Of a DNA stretch of 64,000 bases, positions 13,107 through 24,674 are shown one piece after another (within the stretch, counting starts at the first letter, position 1; every line of letters starts with the position of its first letter). The notes under the pieces were generated by a model. That model had not been told where the DNA came from. It searched no databases and saw only the letters and a list, made by a program, of their open reading frames with translations. Made by a program: the position numbers and the translations under genes. The DNA is from Paramecium octaurelia (Eukaryota; Ciliophora; Oligohymenophorea; Peniculida; Parameciidae). Where the stretch lies: positions 192,676-256,675 of the forward strand of contig CAJJDP010000057.1 in the NCBI GenBank assembly GCA_905182995.1, given 5' to 3'.

Positions 13107-14241
13107 ATGGGGAATGATTGTTCAAGTGCATGCAACGTATGTAAAAATTCAGAAACTGTTATTGATGCTACTTCTTTTCCTAACGATTTAAAATAATATG
13201 AGAACACAAAGAATTTAGATTATACAAATGTTTCTAATTAACAATAATAACAATCACTGTAATAACAGAACTTTAGTTAATTCTAACATTAACCTCTCGT
13301 GACAGAAGAAATGCATTCTCCACATCCAGAATAGTTTAGATCAAATTCATAATTGCAATAATACTTCTCATAAGCTGACAAGTAGGAAACAACCAATTAT
13401 CAAAATGATCTAAATGCATACCCTGAAAGAAGACCACCATTTACATTTAGAAGTGGAGCTATATATGATGGAGAATGGAGAGGTTAAGTACGAGAGGGTT
13501 TTGGACTTTAAATATGTAATCCTTTGATCTGAAGCTAGGGCCTGATGGAGCTAGATATGAGGGATAATGGAAAGATAATAAAGCTTGTGGTTAAGGAAAA
13601 TTTTGGCATGTGGATGGTGATATTTATGAAGGGGAATGGAAAGAAGATAAGGCAAATGGCTTTGGTGTTTACATACATGTGAATGGGGCTAAATATGAAG
13701 GATAATGGAAAGAAGATTTATAAGATGGAAATGGAGTTGAAACTTGGGCTGATGGCTCTAAGTATGAAGGTAGTTATAAAGAAGGGAAAAAACATGGGTT
13801 TGGTAGATATACATGGAATGATGGATCATCATACGAGGGTAATTGGATTGATAATAAAATCTGTGGTAGAGGAACTTATTGTTGGACAGATGGCAGAGTA
13901 TTAAATTATTTAATTATAAGAAATATGATGGGGAATGGTTAAATAATAACATGCATGGAAGAGGAGTTTACACTTGGAGAGATGGGAGAAGATATGAAGG
14001 GGAATATTAATATGATAAGAAACATGGTCAAGGAGTATATATATGGGCAGATGGAAGAAGTAATTAAATATGATAAATCTAAGAATATGATGGATAATGG
14101 GCTTATGGAAAATAAAGTGGGTAAGGAAGGTATCATCTTCCTGATGGAACTATTCGTCTGGGTTTATGGGAAGATGGAAAAAGGGTTAGATGGCTGGATG
14201 ATGATGCACCAGTAAGTAAAAGTAATTAATAACGTTACTGA
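13107..14241 (+). CDS. MORN-repeat protein with N-terminal MGNxC acylation motif
   Basis: The start is [14 protein letters not shown]: Gly2 followed by Cys5, Cys9 and Cys12 suggests N-myristoylation plus palmitoylation. A Gln-rich linker of about 110 aa follows, then 8-9 MORN repeats (for example [52 protein letters not shown]). MORN repeats bind membranes or phosphoinositides and scaffold cortical or ciliary structures. Three introns of 23-24 nt, each starting GTA, join repeats in frame. TGA at 14239-14241. Two diverged paralogues follow in inverted orientation (18636-19673 and 23052-24089) but lack the MGN start. Confidence 0.92.
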
Positions 14242-14437
14242 TCTAATCAATTTAATTTTATTCCATCAAATTTTATTTTTTCAACTTCTACAAACTTAAA
14301 TTAAAATGTTGAAATTCTTATTCTAGGGATGATAAAGTCATTCTAAATGATATTATTTTAAAATAAGAAGTAGGTATGGAAAAATATTGTACATCAGAGA
14401 TATATGATTTCCTAATAAATGTAATCATTAGGCCAAT
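14242..14437. other. Region downstream of MORN gene
   Basis: About 200 bp, AT-rich, not contained in the repeated unit that starts further right. The minus strand may hold the end of the decayed frame at 14438-15681. Nothing else is seen. Confidence 0.35.
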
Positions 14438-15681
14438 AAACAAAAACTTTAAAAAGTTGAGAGTATATTAGGAGCTATTGATGGCAATTATTATGAAGAC
14501 TAATAATTAATTATAATCCTAGATAATAGTCTTATTCTTAAGAGCATAAGTTTTATGAAGACGATAAATGGAATTTATTTTTTATTCTTATCACTTTACT
14601 TACCTTATCTAAATCTTATCGAAAGAGTTTCGATTAACTTAAAAAGTTATTTGATCTGAAAAAAAATTTATAATCAAATAATATAAATTACTTGAAACAT
14701 AATTTTTAAGCACATTTGATGATAAGACTATTGGAAATTTATACTATTCAATGACTAAATTCTTAAAGAAATTATTATATAAGGTTGAGTTTTTAATAGT
14801 CGATATCTATATATATATCATTTAATTAGTAATAAACATTTCTTATTCTTCTCTTAATTTGTTATATTCTGATGGAGAAAATTGAAAGACAATGTATTCG
14901 TTGATAATGCGTTTATAAATATAGACTAATCTGTAATTTGAGCTTAGATTGGTAATTAATTATTTTGAATTCAAGCTTCTTTCTAAAGTATATTTGGCTT
15001 GAGACTGAAAATTAAGGCAACAAAGTAAGTGATAAGTTTATTACCCAAGCTACTTAGCCAATAAAATTAATGAAATTATAGTTGCTATAGATTATGATGA
15101 AAAGTTACAATGAGTTCTTAATATTATTTATTTTGCACTACTCAAGTGTGCAACATAATCTTAATGAACTTATATTTAACCTACCAATTTTTTAATTCTT
15201 AAATATCCTGTTAAGATTGCAGGTCTTAGAATTCCATAATTCTAAAGTTTAGATTAAAATATATTTGCTTTCTAAGGTTTTTGATCATTTTTATTAGCAT
15301 CTTTATTTTTATAATTCTTTCTTATATTTTTTTTAATTACGTCATCCAAAGTCATTACATTTTTAGCATTTCCATTTCTTATCTTCAAAATAATACTCTG
15401 TTCTATATCTTGATTTTTTTGATACTATTTTTTCAAATAATTATTCTGTTTATTTTATTTGCAGGTGGTGCTAGTTTTCTGTCCTTTCATATGATCTTTG
15501 ATTTCGTTTTATTAGAAGCTTGCTACTAATTTACTTTTTCTGCCTTGATTTTTTACTTAGCCACTTAAAATTCTAATTCCAAAATTGTTTTTAATTTTTC
15601 AAACGAATAAAACAATCTGCTTTTATTTTCAATTACCGATACTACACTGTCGGCGATATTGGCCAGATATAAATCGTTCAA
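14438..15681 (-). pseudogene. Decayed gene of unknown family (copy in contig 1)
   Basis: Read on the minus strand from 15681, the sequence is coding-like (LNDLYLANIADSVVSVIEN, then SYERTENQHHLQIKQTE, then a run of about 240 codons without TGA such as YGILRPAILTGYLRIKKL), but the frame must change at least twice without a plausible intron and TGA interrupts it. It is fused directly to the Ca2+-ATPase fragment at 15682. The family is not recognised. Copies: 16964-18066 (same strand) and 27027-28270 (reverse complement). Either a pseudogene or a low-quality gene model. Confidence 0.4.
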
Positions 15682-16001
15682 CTGCTAACTTTCAGGTTCT
15701 ATATCTTTATACGCTATGTTATAGTTCTTAGAGAGTGAGATGCAAAATTTTCAATAATATTATGCAAATTTCAACCTTTTCACTTTATCAAGAACTTATT
15801 CTCACCATTAGCAGAAATATATTTAAACATTATGCTAAAATAATTTCAGAAGCTCCTTTGCTAAATATTTAATAGTTTAATTATTAGGATTAAAAATAGC
15901 AGTAACCATCATCTTTCTTTTACTACTGAAAGGGATTTGTCTAAGAATCCTGTCATTTAATCCTATTATTAGAGTATTAATCCAAAGTTATCAGCTAATT
16001 A
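15682..16001 (-). pseudogene. Plasma-membrane Ca2+-ATPase fragment (copy in contig 1)
   Basis: The reverse complement matches 29978-30303 of the intact Ca2+-ATPase gene closely over its whole length (for example the stretch encoding [12 protein letters not shown] and HSLRTIA). It carries several single-base insertions and deletions, so no frame stays open. Only the nucleotide-binding domain portion is present, with no start and no catalytic Asp. The same fragment recurs at 18067-18386, 24339-24658 and 26707-27026. Confidence 0.82.
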
Positions 16002-16250
16002 ACTGAAAAACTGCTTAAATTTTATTAATATCCAAAAGGGAATATATAATATCCATCTTTAATCTAAATAGTATTTGATAGCAGAAATATTTACAATTAA
16101 TTTATTTCACCTGATGGGATTAACTAAATTAACTTCAGAGTATCATAACCTAATAGTCTTCTTATTAGATAGAAAATATAAATTCCTGTTTAATAAAATC
16201 ACATAGATCATTTATAAAATAATTGATTAGATAAAAATAAATTGATTAGA

Positions 16251-16962
16251 TCAGTAACGTTATTAATTACTTTTACTTAATGGTGCATCATCTTCCAGCC
16301 ATCTAAACCCTTCTCCATCTTCCCATAAACCCAGACGAACGGTTCCATCAAGAAGATGACACTTTCCTTACCCACTTTATTTTCCATAAGCCCATTATCC
16401 ATCATATTCTTAGATTTATAATATTTAATTACTTCTTCCATCTGCCCATATATATACTCCTTGACCATGTTTCTTATCATATTAATATTCCCCTTCATAT
16501 CTTGCTCCATCTCCCCAAGTGGAAAGTCCTCTACCATGCATTTAATTATTTAACCATTCACCATCATATTTCTTATAATTAAATAATTTGATACTTTGCC
16601 ATCTGCCCAACAATAAATTCCACTTCCACTCTTTTTTCCATCAATCCAATTACCCTCGTATGATGATCCATCATTCCATGTCAATCTACCAAACCCATGT
16701 TTTTTCCCTTCTTTAAAACTACCTTCATACTTAGAGCCATTAGCCCAAGTTTCAACTCCATTTCCATCTTATAAATCGTCTTTCCATAATCCTTTATATA
16801 TAGCTCCATTCACATTTAAATAAACACCAAAGCCATTTTTCTAATCTTCTTTCCATTCCCCTTCATAAATCTCACCATCCACATGCCAAAATTTTCCTTA
16901 ACCACAAGCTTTATTATCTTTCCATTATCCATCATATCTAACTCCATCAGGCCCTAACTTCA
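16251..16962 (-). CDS. MORN paralogue, 3' part, cut by contig end
   Basis: C-terminal MORN repeats and the TGA end of the paralogue seen complete at 18636-19673; identical where they overlap. The N-terminal part is missing because the contig stops at the single N (16963). Most likely the same gene as 18636-19673, shown twice by the assembly. Confidence 0.7.
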
Positions 16963-16963
16963 N
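16963..16963. other. Single-N contig join
   Basis: One undetermined base. Sequence to its right restarts at the base corresponding to 14579, i.e. goes back 2,384 bp. It marks a contig boundary rather than a sequencing ambiguity. Similar single N at 24674, 28271 and 57226. Confidence 0.85.
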
Positions 16964-19347
16964 TTTTTATTCTTATCACTTTACTTACCTTATCTAAATC
17001 TTATCGAAAGAGTTTCGATTAACTTAAAAAGTTATTTGATCTGAAAAAAAATTTATAATCAAATAATATAAATTACTTGAAACATAATTTTTAAGCACAT
17101 TTGATGATAAGACTATTGGAAATTTATACTATTCAATGACTAAATTCTTAAAGAAATTATTATATAAGGTTGAGTTTTTAATAGTCGATATCTATATATA
17201 TATCATTTAATTAGTAATAAACATTTCTTATTCTTCTCTTAATTTGTTATATTCTGATGGAGAAAATTGAAAGACAATGTATTCGTTGATAATGCGTTTA
17301 TAAATATAGACTAATCTGTAATTTGAGCTTAGATTGGTAATTAATTATTTTGAATTCAAGCTTCTTTCTAAAGTATATTTGGCTTGAGACTGAAAATTAA
17401 GGCAACAAAGTAAGTGATAAGTTTATTACCCAAGCTACTTAGCCAATAAAATTAATGAAATTATAGTTGCTATAGATTATGATGAAAAGTTACAATGAGT
17501 TCTTAATATTATTTATTTTGCACTACTCAAGTGTGCAACATAATCTTAATGAACTTATATTTAACCTACCAATTTTTTAATTCTTAAATATCCTGTTAAG
17601 ATTGCAGGTCTTAGAATTCCATAATTCTAAAGTTTAGATTAAAATATATTTGCTTTCTAAGGTTTTTGATCATTTTTATTAGCATCTTTATTTTTATAAT
17701 TCTTTCTTATATTTTTTTTAATTACGTCATCCAAAGTCATTACATTTTTAGCATTTCCATTTCTTATCTTCAAAATAATACTCTGTTCTATATCTTGATT
17801 TTTTTGATACTATTTTTTCAAATAATTATTCTGTTTATTTTATTTGCAGGTGGTGCTAGTTTTCTGTCCTTTCATATGATCTTTGATTTCGTTTTATTAG
17901 AAGCTTGCTACTAATTTACTTTTTCTGCCTTGATTTTTTACTTAGCCACTTAAAATTCTAATTCCAAAATTGTTTTTAATTTTTCAAACGAATAAAACAA
18001 TCTGCTTTTATTTTCAATTACCGATACTACACTGTCGGCGATATTGGCCAGATATAAATCGTTCAACTGCTAACTTTCAGGTTCTATATCTTTATACGCT
18101 ATGTTATAGTTCTTAGAGAGTGAGATGCAAAATTTTCAATAATATTATGCAAATTTCAACCTTTTCACTTTATCAAGAACTTATTCTCACCATTAGCAGA
18201 AATATATTTAAACATTATGCTAAAATAATTTCAGAAGCTCCTTTGCTAAATATTTAATAGTTTAATTATTAGGATTAAAAATAGCAGTAACCATCATCTT
18301 TCTTTTACTACTGAAAGGGATTTGTCTAAGAATCCTGTCATTTAATCCTATTATTAGAGTATTAATCCAAAGTTATCAGCTAATTAACTGAAAAACTGCT
18401 TAAATTTTATTAATATCCAAAAGGGAATATATAATATCCATCTTTAATCTAAATAGTATTTGATAGCAGAAATATTTACAATTAATTTATTTCACCTGAT
18501 GGGATTAACTAAATTAACTTCAGAGTATCATAACCTAATAGTCTTCTTATTAGATAGAAAATATAAATTCCTGTTTAATAAAATCACATAGATCATTTAT
18601 AAAATAATTGATTAGATAAAAATAAATTGATTAGATCAGTAACGTTATTAATTACTTTTACTTAATGGTGCATCATCTTCCAGCCATCTAAACCCTTCTC
18701 CATCTTCCCATAAACCCAGACGAACGGTTCCATCAAGAAGATGACACTTTCCTTACCCACTTTATTTTCCATAAGCCCATTATCCATCATATTCTTAGAT
18801 TTATAATATTTAATTACTTCTTCCATCTGCCCATATATATACTCCTTGACCATGTTTCTTATCATATTAATATTCCCCTTCATATCTTGCTCCATCTCCC
18901 CAAGTGGAAAGTCCTCTACCATGCATTTAATTATTTAACCATTCACCATCATATTTCTTATAATTAAATAATTTGATACTTTGCCATCTGCCCAACAATA
19001 AATTCCACTTCCACTCTTTTTTCCATCAATCCAATTACCCTCGTATGATGATCCATCATTCCATGTCAATCTACCAAACCCATGTTTTTTCCCTTCTTTA
19101 AAACTACCTTCATACTTAGAGCCATTAGCCCAAGTTTCAACTCCATTTCCATCTTATAAATCGTCTTTCCATAATCCTTTATATATAGCTCCATTCACAT
19201 TTAAATAAACACCAAAGCCATTTTTCTAATCTTCTTTCCATTCCCCTTCATAAATCTCACCATCCACATGCCAAAATTTTCCTTAACCACAAGCTTTATT
19301 ATCTTTCCATTATCCATCATATCTAACTCCATCAGGCCCTAACTTCA
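16964..19347 (+). repeat. Direct copy of 14579-16962 (probable unmerged contig overlap)
   Basis: Offset 2385 throughout; I saw no difference at the points compared (start, decayed frame, Ca2+-ATPase fragment, MORN end). It contains the decayed unknown gene (16964-18066), the Ca2+-ATPase fragment and the MORN paralogue end. Contig 24675-28270, in reverse complement, runs through this region with only one copy of the unit, which argues that the tandem copy is an assembly artefact. Confidence 0.88.
18067..18386 (-). pseudogene. Plasma-membrane Ca2+-ATPase fragment (copy in contig 2, left arm)
   Basis: Same fragment as 15682-16001. It lies about 250 bp downstream of the MORN paralogue stop, in the same orientation, as in the right arm at 24339-24658. 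Confidence 0.8.
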
Positions 19348-19673
19348 GAATAAGGATTACATGTTTACATTCCAAAACCCTCTCGTACTTATCCTCTCCA
19401 TTCTCCATCATATATAGCTCCACTTCTAAATGTAAATGGTGGTCTTCTTTCAGGGTATGCATTTTGATCATTTTGATAATTGATTGTTTCCTATCTGTCA
19501 GCTAATGAGAAGTATTATTGTAATTATGAATTTGATCTAAACTATTCCGATTGTGCAGACTGTGCAACTTCTGTTTCGAAAGTTTAATTTTAAACTTAAC
19601 TAAAGTTCTGTTATTATAGATTATCAGCTTCTTTCGTTTAATCATAATTTATTGAATCTTCTTTTTTCTGCAT
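18636..19673 (-). CDS. MORN-repeat protein, paralogue copy A (left arm)
   Basis: Complete gene of 1,038 nt including three short introns (22-24 nt). Start MQKKEDSINYDQTKEADN, Gln-rich linker SEQFRSNSQLQQYFSLADRQ, then MORN repeats very similar to the gene at 13107-14241; ends SKSNQQRY then TGA. Compared with that gene the N-terminal acylation motif is replaced, and the stop-proximal residues change (DDDAPV to DDAPL). Near-perfect mirror image of 23052-24089; a visible difference codes GRLTW here versus GRYTW there. Confidence 0.85.
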
Positions 19674-19944
19674 TTTTATTGATTTTATTAATTAATAATA
19701 ACTTAAGATCTCAACAAAATCATTTAAAAATAATATATATATAACTTTTAAAATCAACAATTACATTCTTTATTTATCTCAATATCATTTACAATTTGTG
19801 GTTTACTTGGGTTGCCAATATGATAAAAATTACATAATTAAGAAGCTATGCTCTAAGTTTATTTGCAGATCATTTTCAAACTCTGCAATTATAGAATGAC
19901 AAAAATATTCGAAAATATTAACCATTAATTGATTTAAGATAGTT

Positions 19945-22780
19945 ATCAATAAAACCTAGAATATATCTCTAAATACAAAAAAGATTTTAAAATTTAAATT
20001 TACTCTTTTAGTATTATGCATAATGCAAGTTATATAATTGTTTAATTAACTGTGACCAATGAGTGAATAATTTATCCTTACAAACTCAGAATGTTAAATA
20101 AATGATCATTAACCATATATTAATACTCCACAACCCATTCAACGTACATCCCCTCTAGATATTGGCTCAAGAATAATGAAATGTGTAACATTAATACATA
20201 CCATAGAAGACCATTTTGCATAAAATTTTTGTAAAATATTTTAGAAAAAAATCTTCAATTCCTTTATCATTAGCATAAATGAATAACTCAAAATCTAATC
20301 TTTGAAACAGAATTAAATCATTGAAGATGTTGTTAATAATAAAAAACCACATAATAAAAATAAAACACCAAGCCGTTATTTAAATCAAATCTAATAATAT
20401 TATAAGAAGAATCCTTCAGACTTATAAACTGTTTAAAAAATATTTTTTGATAATGCTGAAAGTTTTACTATAAAAAATGTATAAAAATTTATCCTATGGC
20501 TACTCCAACCCAAAATGTTTTAATTTGCAGGTGATCATTATAAAGTTTAATTTATCGTTTATAATGCTCACAAGAAGAGATTATAGATATGGCCATTAAT
20601 CCCATATATAAAATACTTTATTTTTCAAAAAACTACTAATACAGAAGAAAAATAGATTAAAAATCCTTAATAACAATTGAATTCTGTTAAAAAATAACCC
20701 TTAAGAATAGACAATTTATGGAAGAACTTTGGTCTCTAACCTACGGCTTTGATGAAATAAACAGAAGAATAAATCGTTAGATTACTCAAATATAAAAAAT
20801 AAGGAAATAGTGATATTTTTAAAAGCTAAATTGATGAGAAAGTCCTTGCTATGCAATCGTAAGGTCTGAATTATCTGCAGAAGCGGACAGACTTAGACAA
20901 GAAGATAACTTGATTATCTAATCCTTTGGCTTCTCACTTAACTTTTCACATAAAATGAAATATCTGCCAGCTTTTGGCTATCTTGATAGATATAAACATA
21001 GCTGGAATTAATATAATCTCTGTGGCGTTTAATGGTCTTTCGAACATGAGGAGATTCATGATCCTTTGCTGTATTAAGACTATTTAGCAATTTCTGCTAA
21101 CTTAATAAGCGCTTTGACAGTAAAATAGCAAAGCGTACATTAAATAAATGTGGATGACATTGATAAAAGACATAACTTTAATTGCCATTGAAGGTAAGAT
21201 AATGCACTAAGTCTGTGGCAAATTTGGAAGAATTATACTGAGATCAATTTAGAGAGTCTGGCTCTTGAGTGATGTCAATTCTCATTACATAACCAGAGCT
21301 TCCTTGCTTTAAGACCATACAAATCGTTTGATATTGAAAACCCACTTTAGGATTAGAATGAAAAACAAAAACATTACTTTATGCGAACTACTCAATTTAA
21401 CTTATTATGAATACATATATTCATATACAAACAAAAATTTGGCCATTGGGTAATAAAATTTATAGGACATTCTTTACAATTATTTAATTTAAAAGTATCT
21501 TTGACTTAAGAGATAGCATTAAAAATAAAATGTTTCCAGATAGAAGTTTAATTTAGGAAAAATGCAAATGTTTGGATTTAATAAAGAGAATAATGCTGAA
21601 TAGCTTTAAAAAAATAGTTGATATTATAATTAACAGAACAGTACTGTATGATTTCAAAAGAAATTTTTGAATTCCTATTAGTAAAATAAGGAACCAAAAG
21701 TTTTTGATGTGTCAATTAAGTTGTAAATTGGAAAAAACTTTTTTACAGAAATTTTCTGAAATTTTAATTGGATAGTTTTTTGGCAACCAAATTTCAAAAT
21801 TTTGAATATATACAGTTCACTGAGGTTGTACACTTGCATTATGTGAAGTTGAAAATTTGCACCAAGAATTATTCGCCAACTTTCATATTTAGGATAGACC
21901 GGAGTAAAATTAATTATGAATTATTGGAAGGCATGTAACTAGTGTTAATGGTTCGCTTTAATAATTAAGAGAAAAGAGATTCTAGATTTACATGATTGAT
22001 CAAACCTATCATAAATAATAGAAAATTAGTTTAATCAGGCAAATCCCCCTCTCCTATCGATATACAAAGTGTATGAAGAAATACTAAAGAAACAGAAACA
22101 GATTCAGTACTCATAATCTTAATAACAACATTTATCATGAGAAATAAAAAAATAATACTTTTCCCTAACTGAAGATTTGATAATAACAAAAAGTTTCTTA
22201 TAATTTTGAGAAAAGAGCCTAGAGGAAGTACTAGCTATATTATGAAAGTTATAAGAATAAAGTATAAAATTTTGAAAATATAGGAGTTAGAATTGAAGGA
22301 TTAGAGCTTCATTAAATGAAAAAATAATTCACCAGTTATAATTATAAAATTTTAGAATACCCTTTGGCTTCACAGTAGAATTTAAGAAGTATAAGTCATT
22401 ACTGATAAAATTTCTAAATTAAATTCTCTTTAATACTCTTATTAGTAAATATAGGGTCCAAAATTAAAGGATAGTAATGATAATTACAATAAGAAAAATC
22501 AATAAATTTAGAAAGGATTATGGGAAAATGGAAATTTATTTTAATTCGTATTTCAATTGCTAACTCAAGATAAAGAAGCTAGTAAAAATTAAGGTTCTAA
22601 ATAATAATAAAATCATAAGTTATTCTATTTAACCCTATTCCAAAAAAAAAGTTAAGAATTTTCATAAATTCTAGGATTTTCTCTTTTGATTCATAATCTA
22701 AATTATTCATAATTTTAAAAGAATAATTTATATTGGAAAATCTATTTTGTATATAGAGATAAATTCTAGGTTTAATTAAC
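19945..22780. other. Spacer between inverted arms with gene fragments
   Basis: About 2.8 kb. At about 20770-21120 (plus) a coding-like stretch is seen, with one 22-nt intron GTAAGG...GCAG: QADRLRQEDNLIIQSFGF, then PAFGYLDRYKHSWNQYN and VQWSFEHEEIHDPLLYQDY; no start codon is found. At about 22210-22620 other open stretches (YYESYKNKVQNFENIGVRI, KDSNDNYNKKNQQIQKGLW) are interrupted by TGA. A Ca2+-ATPase fragment lies at 21127-21217. None is recognised as an intact gene. I read this as a patchwork of gene remnants. Confidence 0.4.
21127..21217 (+). pseudogene. Second Ca2+-ATPase fragment (spacer)
   Basis: Matches about 30322-30455 of the intact gene (ACATTAAATAAATG.GGATG, GACATTGATAAA.GAC, TGCACTAAGTCTG), with roughly 40 bp deleted after GCCATTG. 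It is the part of the ATPase that comes directly after the fragment held in the arms, so arms and spacer together carry successive pieces of one lost copy. Confidence 0.65.
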
Positions 22781-23051
22781 AACTATCTTAAATCAATTAA
22801 TGGTTAATATTTTCGAATATTTTTGTCATTCTATAATTGCAGAGTTTGAAAATGATCTGCAAATAAACTTAGAGCATAGCTTCTTAATTATGTAATTTTT
22901 ATCATATTGGCAACCCAAGTAAACCACAAATTGTAAATGATATTGAGATAAATAAAGAATGTAATTGTTGATTTTAAAAGTTATATATATATTATTTTTA
23001 AATGATTTTGTTGAGATCTTAAGTTATTATTAATTAATAAAATCAATAAAA

Positions 23052-24089
23052 ATGCAGAAAAAAGAAGATTCAATAAATTATGATTAAACGAAAGAAGCTG
23101 ATAATCTATAATAACAGAACTTTAGTTAAGTTTAAAATTAAACTTTCGAAACAGAAGTTGCACAGTCTGCACAATCGGAATAGTTTAGATCAAATTCATA
23201 ATTACAATAATACTTCTCATTAGCTGACAGATAGGAAACAATCAATTATCAAAATGATCAAAATGCATACCCTGAAAGAAGACCACCATTTACATTTAGA
23301 AGTGGAGCTATATATGATGGAGAATGGAGAGGATAAGTACGAGAGGGTTTTGGAATGTAAACATGTAATCCTTATTCTGAAGTTAGGGCCTGATGGAGTT
23401 AGATATGATGGATAATGGAAAGATAATAAAGCTTGTGGTTAAGGAAAATTTTGGCATGTGGATGGTGAGATTTATGAAGGGGAATGGAAAGAAGATTAGA
23501 AAAATGGCTTTGGTGTTTATTTAAATGTGAATGGAGCTATATATAAAGGATTATGGAAAGACGATTTATAAGATGGAAATGGAGTTGAAACTTGGGCTAA
23601 TGGCTCTAAGTATGAAGGTAGTTTTAAAGAAGGGAAAAAACATGGGTTTGGTAGATATACATGGAATGATGGATCATCATACGAGGGTAATTGGATTGAT
23701 GGAAAAAAGAGTGGAAGTGGAATTTATTGTTGGGCAGATGGCAAAGTATCAAATTATTTAATTATAAGAAATATGATGGTGAATGGTTAAATAATTAAAT
23801 GCATGGTAGAGGACTTTCCACTTGGGGAGATGGAGCAAGATATGAAGGGGAATATTAATATGATAAGAAACATGGTCAAGGAGTATATATATGGGCAGAT
23901 GGAAGAAGTAATTAAATATTATAAATCTAAGAATATGATGGATAATGGGCTTATGGAAAATAAAGTGGGTAAGGAAAGTGTCATCTTCTTGATGGAACCG
24001 TTCGTCTGGGTTTATGGGAAGATGGAGAAGGGTTTAGATGGCTGGAAGATGATGCACCATTAAGTAAAAGTAATTAATAACGTTACTGA
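23052..24089 (+). CDS. MORN-repeat protein, paralogue copy B (right arm)
   Basis: Complete, 1,038 nt with three short introns; first intron 22 nt GTAATC...TTAG, then 23 and 24 nt. The protein is as copy A apart from at least one residue (Tyr instead of Leu in GRYTW, which matches the parent gene at 13107). It may be the ancestral-like arm or the other allele/paralogue. No signal peptide; probably a cytosolic or cortical scaffold. Confidence 0.85.
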
Positions 24090-24338
24090 TCTAATCAATT
24101 TATTTTTATCTAATCAATTATTTTATAAATGATCTATGTGATTTTATTAAACAGGAATTTATATTTTCTATCTAATAAGAAGACTATTAGGTTATGATAC
24201 TCTGAAGTTAATTTAGTTAATCCCATCAGGTGAAATAAATTAATTGTAAATATTTCTGCTATCAAATACTATTTAGATTAAAGATGGATATTATATATTC
24301 CCTTTTGGATATTAATAAAATTTAAGCAGTTTTTCAGT

Positions 24339-24658
24339 TAATTAGCTGATAACTTTGGATTAATACTCTAATAATAGGATTAAATGACAGGATTCTTAGA
24401 CAAATCCCTTTCAGTAGTAAAAGAAAGATGATGGTTACTGCTATTTTTAATCCTAATAATTAAACTATTAAATATTTAGCAAAGGAGCTTCTGAAATTAT
24501 TTTAGCATAATGTTTAAATATATTTCTGCTAATGGTGAGAATAAGTTCTTGATAAAGTGAAAAGGTTGAAATTTGCATAATATTATTGAAAATTTTGCAT
24601 CTCACTCTCTAAGAACTATAACATAGCGTATAAAGATATAGAACCTGAAAGTTAGCAG
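24339..24658 (+). pseudogene. Ca2+-ATPase fragment (right arm)
   Basis: Mirror copy of 18067-18386, similar to 29978-30303 of the intact gene in the same orientation, with frame-breaking indels. Ends near GAACCTGAAAGTTAGCAG, where similarity to the ATPase stops. Confidence 0.8.
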
Positions 24659-24674
24659 TTGAACGATTTATATN

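Larger units (their letters stand above)
18052..19944. repeat. Left arm of inverted repeat
   Basis: Mirror of 22781-24673 (positions sum to 42725), about 1.9 kb per arm. Each arm carries 5' flank, MORN paralogue, 3' flank and Ca2+-ATPase fragment. The arms are nearly but not fully identical, and beyond 19944/22781 similarity fades gradually (AAACCTAGAAT...TATCTCT shared, then diverging), which looks like real diverged duplication rather than a reading artefact. Confidence 0.75.
22781..24673. repeat. Right arm of inverted repeat
   Basis: Mirror image of 18052-19944; see that entry. It ends at the single N (24674), so the arm may continue beyond what is shown. Confidence 0.75.

Noticed and set aside
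13939-14215. Met-rich frames over the MORN gene
   Set aside because: They are out-of-frame readings of the MORN repeats (GGxTATGAxGG read shifted).
15281-15529. Hydrophobic 82-codon plus frame, repeated at 17666 and (minus) 27179
   Set aside because: It is antisense to a better coding-like stretch of the decayed unknown gene; its Phe/Ile-rich text is what antisense of Lys/Asn-rich coding gives. Its repetition only reflects the duplicated sequence.
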